A DNA stretch of 64,000 bases from Brevibacterium jeotgali (GTDB taxonomy: Bacteria > Actinomycetota > Actinomycetes > Actinomycetales > Brevibacteriaceae). Where the stretch lies: positions 124,001 through 188,000 of the forward strand of contig NZ_FXZM01000001.1 in NCBI RefSeq assembly GCF_900169175.1. Direction: 5' to 3'. The notes below the pieces were generated by a model. That model was not told the origin of the DNA. It ran no database searches and saw only the letters and a program-made list of their open reading frames with translations. Position numbers and translations under genes: made by a program. Shown here one piece after another: positions 25,856 through 33,493 of this stretch (position 1 is the stretch's first letter; each line of letters begins with the position of its first letter).

Positions 25856-28800
25856 TCAGCGTTCTTCGCCCTTCTGGACGGCTGCCTCATCGGCAGCCTC
25901 GGACGCCGGTGGCTCCTCGTGGGCTGCGGGTGCCGTCGCCGCGGCCGCCCGGTCGCGGGTGAGATCGCGGATCTTCTGCTTCTCCATGCGGCGTTCCTTG
26001 AAGCCCTCGACCAGCGAATAGAGGACCGGGACCAGGATGAGCGTCAGGATCGTGGACGAGACCAGGCCACCGATCACGACGATCGCAAGCGACTTCGACA
26101 CGAAGATCCCGCCGCCCGTCAGGCCCAGTGCCATCGGGATGAGAGCGAAGATCGTCGCAGCCGCCGTCATGATGATCGGACGATAGCGAAGGCGTGCCCC
26201 CTGCACGATCGCGGTGCGCAGATCCGCCCCGCGATCGCGGAACTGATTGATGAGGTCGATGAGCACGATCGCGTTGGTCACGACGACCCCGATCAGCATC
26301 AGCATGCCGATCAGCGCAGTGAGGCCCAGGGCCGTGTCGGTGAGCAGCAGCAGACCGATCGAACCAGTTGCGGCGAAGGGGATCGACACCAGCAGGATGA
26401 ACGGCTGGATGAGCGACCGGAAGGTCGCCACCATGATGACGAACACCAGCAGGATCGCAACGAGCATCGCGAGTCCCATCTGGGCGAATGCCTCGTCCTG
26501 CTCCGCCGATGCACCCCCGATGTCCGCACGGACGCCGTCGGGGAAGGTGTGCTCGTCGACCGCAGTCCGGACGTTCGTGCTCACCATGCCCAGGTCGTCG
26601 CCCTCAGGAGTCGCGGCCACGGTGACGGCACGCAGTCCGTCGACACGGCTGATGGTCGGCGCGGTGGTCTCCTCGGTCACCTCGGCGACATCGCTGAGCT
26701 CGAGCGTCTCAGGCTCAGGCGGTGCGGGGGCTCCGCCGTCCGGCACACCCGGCATCTCCCCGGTTCCGGGGCCCTGTCCCTCACCGGGAGCCTGACCGGC
26801 GCCCGAATCAGCGGCGCCGCTGGAGACCGGAGTGGCCTCGAACTCGAAGCCGCGGAGTTCGTCGACGGTCTCGACGTCGCCCTCGAAGAGCAGGACGCTG
26901 CGTCCCACATCGTCGATGACGAGCCGACCGAGCTGCTGGCCGCCCATCGCACGCGACACCATCTGGCCGATGCTCTGCTCCGTGAGGCCGTACTCAGCGG
27001 CCTCCTCGTGGTCGATCGCGACCTCGACGATCGGCTGGAGCGCCGCCGTGTCGTCGGTGGTGGACCGGATGCCGTGGACGTCGGCCAGGTCGGCGCTGAG
27101 CTCGGACGCCGCGTCCTCCAGCTGATCGGTGTCATTGCCCGTGAGGCGGACATCGATGGTCGAGCTGCCACCCATGGAGTCTGCGGCGAGCACCTCGATC
27201 GTGCCGACCCCGTCGAGCTCGTCGAACCGGGTCTGGAGATCGGAGCCGACGGCCTCCACGTCCGCATCCTCGTCCAGATTCACGATGTACTGCCCGGAGA
27301 TGCCTCCGGTCGAGCCCATCGAGAACCCGTCGCCGCCACCGCTCACGCTCACGAGCGAGGAGGCGACCTCTGCGGTGTCGGCGAGGATCGCTTCGACCTC
27401 GCGGGCCTGCTCGGACGCCTCGTCGAGAGCTGAGCCCGCTTCGAACTCCTGGGAGATCTGGACGACCGGATCACCGGTGTCGCCCATGAGTTCGGTCTTC
27501 AGCAGCGGTGTCATCGCAACGGTGCCGGCGAACACGAGCACTGCGACGAGAAGGACTGCGACAGGGTGACGGACCGTCCAGTCGACGACCGGGACGTAGG
27601 TCTTCTGGAGACGGGTGACGGGCTGACGCATCGCCGCCATCTCGTCGACCTCCACCGGCTCGTCATGAGCGTCGGCACCGTAGGTCCCGACCACCGGGAG
27701 TTCCGATGTGGAGCGGCGCCCGGAGGGGTTGGAGGCGTCGACGGGTCGCTTGGCGGCGGTCCTCCGCTCCTGTCGCCACTGCGCGACGAACTGGCGGCGG
27801 TCCGACTTCCACGCGCGCTTCTGATCGCGTGTCAGCGTCGCCTCCTTCCCTCGGCGGGAGAGGAACCAGTACGCGAGGACGGGCACGATCGTCAGGGCGA
27901 CGAACAGGGACGCGAGCAGCGCGAGGGATGCCGTCAGGGCGAACGGCCGGAACAGCTCACCGGTCTGTCCACCCACGAATGCGACTGGCAGGAACACGGC
28001 CACGGTCACGAGAGTGGAGGCGGTGATCGCTGTGGCGACCTCACCGACTGCAGCCCGGATGTTCTCCGCCTTGTCGCCGCCCAGTGCGTGCCGGCGGCGG
28101 ATCGCCTCGACGACGACGATCGAGTCGTCGACGACGCGGCCGATGCTGATCGTGAGTGCGGCCAGCGTCAGCATGTTGAGGGTGTATCCGGACACCCACA
28201 GTCCGATGAGGGTGATGAGGAGGGAGGCGGGGATCGAGATCGCCGTGATGATCGTCGCCCGCACGCTCAGCAGGAAGACGAGGATAACGAGGACGGCGAA
28301 GCCCAGACCCAGAAGACCTTCGACGAGGAGGTCCTCGATGGACTGCTCGATGAACGGGGCCTGGTCGAAGAGGGTGACGAACTCGACGTCGTCGCCCAAG
28401 GTCTCCTGGATCTCGGCGAGGGCCTCCTCCACCCCGTGCGAGACCTCGACGGTGTTGCCGTCCGGGGTCTTCATGATCTGGAGCATGAGCGAGTCGTCGC
28501 CGTTGGTCCGTGAGATCGAGGTGGCCGGCGCCTCGACGAGCTCGACATCGGCCACGTCGCTGACGGGGACGGGTCCGTCCGCACCGCCGACGACGAGTTC
28601 GCTGATCTGGTCGACGGATGTGAGGCGGCTGCCGACCTCGACGGGAGCGGACCCCTCGTCCGACTCCAGCTGGCCGGGTGAGGAGGGGACGCCGTTCGCC
28701 TGCAGCAGACCGGCGAGCGAGTCGACGCTCACGCCCTCGTCCGCGAGGTCATCCTCACGGACCGTGATGTTCACCTGCAGAGGGCGGTCGCCTGTGACGG

Positions 28801-29320
28801 TGGCGCTGCGGACGCCTTCGATGCCGTTGAGCTCCGGGATCGCGACATCCTCGAGGTCGGATGCGAGTGCGCCGACATCCTCCGGTCCGCTCACGGACAG
28901 CATGACGATCGGGAAGTCGGCGAGGCCACCGGCCATGACGGAGGGCTCGACTCCGTCCGGCATCTGCGACTGCACCTGGGAGACCGCACGCTGGAGGGAT
29001 CGGACCACGTCATCGGAATCCGTGCCGTAGTCGGTTTCGACGATCACCTGGGACGCACCGGAGGACGAGGTCGATTGGATGCTCTCGACCGCCTCGACGC
29101 CGGTGAGCGCCTCTTCGAGGGGCACTGTGACCTCGCGCTCGACAGCTTCTGGCGACGCGCCTTCGTACTGGGCGGAGACGAACGCCTGGGGCAGTTCGAC
29201 GGGTGGGAACAGCTCCTGCTTCAGCGCCGACGTGCCGATGATGCCGAAGACTGCCGCGCAGAGGGTGACGAGTGCGATGAGGGCGCGATTGCGCAGGCTC
29301 AAGCGAGTAAGAGAAAGCAC
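25856..29320 (-). CDS. RND-family efflux transporter (AcrB/HAE1-like)
   Basis: A 1154-aa proton-driven exporter with twelve helices and two large external domains. The proton relay VVDDSIVVVEAI in TM4 carries the paired Asp, and the porter loops (EGASPEAVEREVTVPLEEAL, IRSTTDDTAAL) are typical. Between the two halves is an extra basic, hydrophilic cytoplasmic segment of about 90 residues (after SRRGKEATL up to the second half at VVDWTVRHP), and the second external domain has a Gly/Pro-rich insertion near residue 855. There is no membrane-fusion or outer-membrane partner nearby, as expected in a monoderm. GTG start at a -10/SD-consistent site; a longer N-terminus is possible. Confidence 0.9.
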   Translation of the reverse strand: MLSLTRLSLRNRALIALVTLCAAVFGIIGTSALKQELFPPVELPQAFVSAQYEGASPEAVEREVTVPLEEALTGVEAVESIQSTSSSGASQVIVETDYGTDSDDVVRSLQRAVSQVQSQMPDGVEPSVMAGGLADFPIVMLSVSGPEDVGALASDLEDVAIPELNGIEGVRSATVTGDRPLQVNITVREDDLADEGVSVDSLAGLLQANGVPSSPGQLESDEGSAPVEVGSRLTSVDQISELVVGGADGPVPVSDVADVELVEAPATSISRTNGDDSLMLQIMKTPDGNTVEVSHGVEEALAEIQETLGDDVEFVTLFDQAPFIEQSIEDLLVEGLLGLGFAVLVILVFLLSVRATIITAISIPASLLITLIGLWVSGYTLNMLTLAALTISIGRVVDDSIVVVEAIRRRHALGGDKAENIRAAVGEVATAITASTLVTVAVFLPVAFVGGQTGELFRPFALTASLALLASLFVALTIVPVLAYWFLSRRGKEATLTRDQKRAWKSDRRQFVAQWRQERRTAAKRPVDASNPSGRRSTSELPVVGTYGADAHDEPVEVDEMAAMRQPVTRLQKTYVPVVDWTVRHPVAVLLVAVLVFAGTVAMTPLLKTELMGDTGDPVVQISQEFEAGSALDEASEQAREVEAILADTAEVASSLVSVSGGGDGFSMGSTGGISGQYIVNLDEDADVEAVGSDLQTRFDELDGVGTIEVLAADSMGGSSTIDVRLTGNDTDQLEDAASELSADLADVHGIRSTTDDTAALQPIVEVAIDHEEAAEYGLTEQSIGQMVSRAMGGQQLGRLVIDDVGRSVLLFEGDVETVDELRGFEFEATPVSSGAADSGAGQAPGEGQGPGTGEMPGVPDGGAPAPPEPETLELSDVAEVTEETTAPTISRVDGLRAVTVAATPEGDDLGMVSTNVRTAVDEHTFPDGVRADIGGASAEQDEAFAQMGLAMLVAILLVFVIMVATFRSLIQPFILLVSIPFAATGSIGLLLLTDTALGLTALIGMLMLIGVVVTNAIVLIDLINQFRDRGADLRTAIVQGARLRYRPIIMTAAATIFALIPMALGLTGGGIFVSKSLAIVVIGGLVSSTILTLILVPVLYSLVEGFKERRMEKQKIRDLTRDRAAAATAPAAHEEPPASEAADEAAVQKGEER

Positions 29321-29354
29321 GGAGGTCCTTGCCAGAAGAAGATGCGTCACGGTG

Positions 29355-29360
29355 ATTCTA
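29355..29360 (-). promoter_or_regulatory. Candidate -10 of the RND exporter gene
   Basis: TAGAAT on minus, about 35 bp before the chosen GTG, with AAGGAC as ribosome binding site in the leader. A run of eight G lies about 45 bp further upstream. Confidence 0.45.
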
Positions 29361-29445
29361 CGGTGGCGCATGGCGGCGGCGGAGTAGGGTTATCCGCCCT
29401 CCTGGGGGGGGAGGTTCCGGAGGTTCTCCACCTATCCTCTGCGGC

Positions 29446-30312
29446 TCACCGCGCTCCACGCACCGTCGCGTCGCTGCGCCGGACCCAGTGGACGACCAGA
29501 GAGGAGACCGCCAGCAGCACCAGCCCGCCCACGCCCGCGCCCATCCACAGGGCTGCAGGCGACTCTGAGGGGGTTCCGTCGAGGACGACGGTCGACAGGT
29601 ACCCACCCACCAGGATCATGCCGAGGTACGGCAGGACGCACACGAGCGCGGCCTTCCAGCCGCACGTCATCATCGGGAGCGCGATGGCGGTGAACAGCGC
29701 GTTCAGGAGCAGGACGAAGCCTGCAGCGATGAGGAATGCCAGTGGATCCGACCCGACGTCTGCGAGCACTGTGCCGGACCTCAGGTCCGGACCGATCAGC
29801 ACCGGCCACACCAGGATCGCGATGAGCTGGACGAGCGTCACGAGAACCACCGCCACCTGCAGGAAGGGCACCAGTCCCGATCTGCGGAAGCCGTGGTCCG
29901 GCCGTGACCGCTTCAGCTGGAGAAAGACCCACAGCAGCGCAGCGACCATGACGCTGATCTGCGCCCAGCTGTGCGCATCGTCCACGGTCTCCATGTTGTT
30001 GTGGCGCAGTACCCGCCAGCGGACCAGCAGGATGGTGACAGCGAAGAAGACCTGCGCGAAGACGGCGAGCCCCACGGATCTGAGCAGGTCGCGGCCGAAC
30101 GAGGGGACCTGCGAGTCCTCCTCGGCCCGTCGCACTGCGCGCAGTCGCCGCGCGGCCTCGTCGCGGCGCTGTTCCTCAGTGGGCTGCGGTGCACGTGGGG
30201 GCGGAACACGCAGAGGCCCACGCGGCTGCCGCTCATCGGGCCGCCCGTGCCACTCGTGCGGCGGCTGGTGGCGACCGGTCGCAGCGCGATGCCCGGGAGT
30301 CGATTCGTCCAT
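29446..30312 (-). CDS. Hydrophobic membrane protein with Pro/Arg-rich N-terminus
   Basis: A 288-aa protein with a disordered, basic N-terminal part (about 1-80), then about six helices (first near 82-100, last near 255-275 before RRSDATVRGAR). No known motif. The ATG is chosen at MDESTPGHR; an upstream in-frame extension is Arg-rich and low in support. It lies between the MFS gene (100 bp away) and the RND gene, same strand. Function unknown. Confidence 0.65.
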   Translation of the reverse strand: MDESTPGHRAATGRHQPPHEWHGRPDERQPRGPLRVPPPRAPQPTEEQRRDEAARRLRAVRRAEEDSQVPSFGRDLLRSVGLAVFAQVFFAVTILLVRWRVLRHNNMETVDDAHSWAQISVMVAALLWVFLQLKRSRPDHGFRRSGLVPFLQVAVVLVTLVQLIAILVWPVLIGPDLRSGTVLADVGSDPLAFLIAAGFVLLLNALFTAIALPMMTCGWKAALVCVLPYLGMILVGGYLSTVVLDGTPSESPAALWMGAGVGGLVLLAVSSLVVHWVRRSDATVRGAR

Positions 30313-30412
30313 GACTCCATCGTGCCGCACGCCGCACGCACCGCGCCGACTCCTGATGTTGCGATCCCGCCACCACTCATCGCATCCGGGACGCCGCACG
30401 ACGCGGCGATCG

Positions 30413-31909
30413 CTACCGTCGCGTCGGCGACGCCTCCTGCCGGCTCGGAAGGGTCTCTCGGCCGCGCAGCCAGATCGCCAGTGCGACGAGCACGACCAGG
30501 CCCGTCACCAGGAACGCCCAGTCGTAGCCGAACGCGTCGACGAGCATGCCGGAGACCACCGGCCCCGCGATCGCGCCCACGTCGATCGACATCTGGAACC
30601 GTGACAGGACAGTGCCGCCCCGCCGATCGTTGCCGATCACGTCGCCCACCGTCGCCTGCACCGACGGGTTCACGAGTCCACCGCCCAGCCCGGCGATCAG
30701 GGTCAGCGCGAAGAACACCCACACGGTGCTGGAGAATCCCACCGCGATCGTCGCCGTGCCCAGCAGAGCGAGACCGACGAGGATGAACGGCCTCCGCCCC
30801 CACGAATCTGTCAGGCGGCCGGCCACCGCGACGGACACGGCCATCCCGGCGGCGAACACCGTCAGCGCGATCCCTGCCACGCGCTCGTCCGCTCCCAGCA
30901 CCGCGACGACGAAGAGCGGGTACAGAGCGATCCGCGCGCCCATCGCCGCCCAGCCCACGGCGATTCCGGAGCCCAGCGACGCGCGGTACGCGGAGTCCTG
31001 CCACGCGTCCCGGAACCGCATCCGTGGCATGCCGGCGATCTCCCGGCTCACCGGAGCCGCTTCGGTCTGCCCGCCCGCCGGCTCCGCTTCCGTCTCACGG
31101 TCCGCAGGCGTCGAGGCGGCCTCCCTTCCCGAGGTGCCGGTGACCGCGGACGTCTCGCCCACCTCGGGTGCGGGCCCGTCGTCGGCCGGCCCGTCGTCGG
31201 CCGGCTCGTCGTCGGCCGGCTCGGCGACGGGGCGGTCCAGCTGCGGCTTCCGCTCGAGACGGAACCACACGACCGCGGCGGCCAGCAGCAGGCCCGTCGC
31301 GTAGATCACGAAGGGGATGCGCATTCCCAGTCCCGCGAGCATGCCGCCGACGACGGGGCCGAGGATGTTGCCGAAGAGGAAGCTGGAGGCATACGCCCCG
31401 GTGGCCTTCCCGCGGGCCTTCGGCGGCGCCATGCGGATGATCAGCGCCATCGCGGACACGGTGAACATCGTCGAACCGATGCCGCCCAGGCCGCGGAACA
31501 GCAGCAGCTGCCAGTACGTGGTCGCCGCAGCCACCGCATACGTGGATGCCGCGACGATGAGGAGGCCGACGACGTACACGCGCCGCTCCCCCAGCTTGTC
31601 CACGAGCCTGCCGCCCATCGGGGCGAAGACCAGCCGGAAGAACGCGAAGGAGCTCACGACGATGCTGGCGGCAGTGACTCCCAGGTCGAAGCTCGCCGCG
31701 AACTGCGGCAGGATCGGCGCGATGATGCCGAAGCCGATCGCCACGATGAACGCGGCGGAGACGAGCACCCAGATGTCGGTCGGCAGCGGCGGCGACGGTG
31801 TGCGATCCTCAGCGGTGGTCGGCGTGGAGCCGGATGACACCGGACCGGTCGGCTCCGTACCCCTCGACTCCGGACCGGTCGGCTCCGACGCTCGCGAACG
31901 GTCGGTCAT
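30413..31909 (-). CDS. MFS drug-type exporter
   Basis: A 498-aa 12-helix major facilitator. An N-terminal Pro/Thr-rich tail (about 1-42), first helix at about 44-66, the loop 2-3 motif GGRLVDKLGERRVYVVG (motif A), and GNILGPVVGG (motif C, drug/H+ antiporters) in TM5. The central loop (about 225-305) is long and acidic with PADDGPADDGPA repeats. The ATG overlaps the nitroreductase stop (ATGA), so msrA, nitroreductase and this exporter form one operon. Substrate unknown. Confidence 0.88.
   Translation of the reverse strand: MTDRSRASEPTGPESRGTEPTGPVSSGSTPTTAEDRTPSPPLPTDIWVLVSAAFIVAIGFGIIAPILPQFAASFDLGVTAASIVVSSFAFFRLVFAPMGGRLVDKLGERRVYVVGLLIVAASTYAVAAATTYWQLLLFRGLGGIGSTMFTVSAMALIIRMAPPKARGKATGAYASSFLFGNILGPVVGGMLAGLGMRIPFVIYATGLLLAAAVVWFRLERKPQLDRPVAEPADDEPADDGPADDGPAPEVGETSAVTGTSGREAASTPADRETEAEPAGGQTEAAPVSREIAGMPRMRFRDAWQDSAYRASLGSGIAVGWAAMGARIALYPLFVVAVLGADERVAGIALTVFAAGMAVSVAVAGRLTDSWGRRPFILVGLALLGTATIAVGFSSTVWVFFALTLIAGLGGGLVNPSVQATVGDVIGNDRRGGTVLSRFQMSIDVGAIAGPVVSGMLVDAFGYDWAFLVTGLVVLVALAIWLRGRETLPSRQEASPTRR
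31173..31217. repeat. 15-bp tandem array in the MFS central loop
   Basis: Three units of GGCCCGTCGTCGGCC (the last with one change), plus a partial fourth, encode the acidic Pro-Ala-Asp-Asp-Gly loop repeats in the exporter. Confidence 0.85.
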
Positions 31910-32595
31910 CGGGGCATCTGGCTGTCGGCCATGGAAGGCATCGTGCCGTCCCCCTGCGGCATCGTGCCGAGGAACGACGCGGGATCCGGGACCGGCCGCG
32001 AGGACGTGGCCGACCTGCGCGCGAACGACGGGTCGACGTCACCCACGTACAGCCAGCCCATGAGCAGCTCATCGTCCGCGAGACCGTGGAGATCGCGGAC
32101 CGGCTGCGCGTTCGTGTGCACGCCCGACCGCCACATGACGCCCCATCCCGCCTCGGACAGCGCGAGCGACAGGAGGTGTCCCGCTCCGGCCGCGGTGGCG
32201 ACCTGTTCCCAGCGCGGCACCTTCGGGTGGTCGATCTGCGAGGCGATGAGCGCGATGAGGAGTTCCGCGCGCAGCGGTTTGAGGTTGGACTCCCCGACGG
32301 CGCGCTGGGTGCCGGCGGCGGAGTCGAGCGCCGCTCCCAGCCGCACGCGATCATCCCCGCGCACAGTGAGCAGGCGCCAGGGGCGCAGCGCGTCGTGGTC
32401 CGCGACCGTCACGACGGAGCGCAGGAGCGTCAGGAGCTCACGGTCGTCCGGCGCCTTCGAACCGACCTTCGCGACGGACCGACGTCGTGCCATCGCGGCG
32501 AGCACCGGGGTCCGGTAGGCGGATGCGCCCGGTGCATTGACGAGGGTGCGGCGGGCGGGTCGAACCGCGCCCTCCTCCCCCAGGAGTTCGGTCAC
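31906..32595 (-). CDS. Nitroreductase-family flavoprotein
   Basis: A 229-aa FMN-dependent oxidoreductase. The RRRSVAKVG start region (R-R-S-x-R type FMN-phosphate loop), HDALRPWRLLTV, LIALIASQIDHPKVPRWEQVATAAGAGHLLSLALSEAGWGVMWRSG and GWLYVGDVD match the nitroreductase fold. A disordered tail follows. The GTG start overlaps the msrA stop (GTGA); a GTG three codons upstream is also possible. Probably a stress-related reductase; the substrate cannot be read. Confidence 0.88.
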   Translation of the reverse strand: MTELLGEEGAVRPARRTLVNAPGASAYRTPVLAAMARRRSVAKVGSKAPDDRELLTLLRSVVTVADHDALRPWRLLTVRGDDRVRLGAALDSAAGTQRAVGESNLKPLRAELLIALIASQIDHPKVPRWEQVATAAGAGHLLSLALSEAGWGVMWRSGVHTNAQPVRDLHGLADDELLMGWLYVGDVDPSFARRSATSSRPVPDPASFLGTMPQGDGTMPSMADSQMPR

Positions 32596-33113
32596 GCGAC
32601 CCACTCGTGGAAGTGGGCACGGGCGGTGGCGAGCTTCGGCTCCACGATGAAGCGGCAGTATCCGTTGGTGGGATACTTCGAGTAGAAGTCCTGGTGGATG
32701 GTCTCCGCCTCCCAGAACGTCCCCAGCGGTTCGAGGGTCGTCACCACGGGCCGCTCGATCTGCGTCTGCACCTGCTCGATGATCTGCGCGAACCGGCTCT
32801 TCTCGTCCTCATCGCGGTAGAACATCGCGGACCGGTACTGCGTGCCCGCATCGTTGCCCTGGCGGTTGAGGCTCGTGGGGTCATGGCCGGTGAAGAACAG
32901 CCCGAGGATGATGTGCTCCGGGACGATCTCCGGATCGAACGTCACCTGGAGCGCTTCCGCGTGGCCGGTGGTTTCGGCGCACACCTGCTCGTAGGTGGGG
33001 TGGTCGACATGACCTCCGGTGTATCCGCTCACGACCGAGGAGACTCCGTGCGTGCGCTGGTAGACGGCGTCGAGGCACCAGAAGCATCCGGCGCCCAGGG
33101 TAAGAGTCTGCAT
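32592..33113 (-). CDS. msrA: Peptide methionine sulfoxide reductase MsrA
   Basis: Repairs methionine-S-sulfoxide. 173 aa with the catalytic GCFW (Cys10), GYTGGHVDHPTYEQVCAETTGHAEA, FFTGHDPTSLNRQGNDAGTQYRS and the C-terminal substrate/recycling region. ATG start right before the conserved first strand. TAAAAC (33144-33139 on minus) is a possible -10. It is first of a three-gene operon with the nitroreductase and the MFS exporter. Confidence 0.96.
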   Translation of the reverse strand: MQTLTLGAGCFWCLDAVYQRTHGVSSVVSGYTGGHVDHPTYEQVCAETTGHAEALQVTFDPEIVPEHIILGLFFTGHDPTSLNRQGNDAGTQYRSAMFYRDEDEKSRFAQIIEQVQTQIERPVVTTLEPLGTFWEAETIHQDFYSKYPTNGYCRFIVEPKLATARAHFHEWVA

Positions 33114-33244
33114 GCCAGTGCAGACAGGCCGGAGGCACGTTTTATTCCAGCGCGGGCGAGTACACCGCGCATCTCGGGTCGATGGACGCCGTGCATCACG
33201 CCGACCGTCACCTGGTCGAGACATGAACAGACCGCACGGGCGGC

Positions 33245-33412
33245 ATGATCATCGACGCGGGCCGGGTGCTCCGCCCGAACGGGAGCCTTCTCATCGGCTT
33301 CTTCGTCGGTTCCTCGGTCCAGGCCTTCGATCATGCGGTCACGACGGCCTACTACTGGCCGATCGACGCCCGAGTGGCTCGCGTCCACTCCTCGAGCGGC
33401 TTGATACAGTGG
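33245..33412 (+). pseudogene. Remnant of a class I SAM-dependent methyltransferase
   Basis: The translated stretch IIDAGRVLRPNGSLLIGFFVG, then AFDHAVTTAYYWPIDARVARV, resembles the fourth-strand-to-C-terminal part of Methyltransf_11-type enzymes (xxRVLRPGGxLLxGFF...FDHAVTTAYxWPvDE). A stop lies 18 bp upstream and no SAM-binding glycine motif is present, so only about 55 residues survive. The frame runs on into the ABC-F gene, but the promoter and ribosome signals for that gene lie after this remnant. The upstream 130 bp contain no recognisable further piece. Confidence 0.6.
33405..33410 (+). promoter_or_regulatory. Extended -10 for the ABC-F leader
   Basis: TACAGT preceded by TGA (TTGATACAGT), with exactly six bases before an ATG, the geometry of a leaderless transcript. 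Confidence 0.55.
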
Positions 33413-33416
33413 CGGC

Positions 33417-33428
33417 ATGAAGCTGTGA
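33417..33428 (+). CDS. Three-codon leaderless minigene (Met-Lys-Leu-stop)
   Basis: ATG AAG CTG TGA begins at the predicted transcription start of the ABC-F mRNA. It is immediately followed by the left arm of a hairpin whose right arm covers the ABC-F ribosome binding site. Antibiotic-resistance ABC-F genes are often controlled by ribosome stalling in such short leaders; the assignment here is inference. Confidence 0.4.
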   Translation: MKL

Positions 33429-33491
33429 GTGTCACCCGACCTGCGTCCGCGGCCGACTGCCCGGCGGGTTCCGCGTCATTCACGGGAACAC
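33429..33491 (+). promoter_or_regulatory. Hairpin that can mask the ABC-F ribosome binding site
   Basis: GTGTCACCCG (33429-33438) can pair with CGGGAACAC (33483-33491) as two 4-bp helices separated by a small internal loop. The right arm contains the only purine-rich ribosome site (GGGA), six bases before the ATG. Confidence 0.45.
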
Positions 33492-33493
33492 TC

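Noticed and set aside
29404-29411. Run of eight G upstream of the RND gene as a phase-variation tract
   Set aside because: It is 45 bp upstream of the likely -10, not in a spacer or coding region. Slippage there would have no evident effect; kept only as a note.
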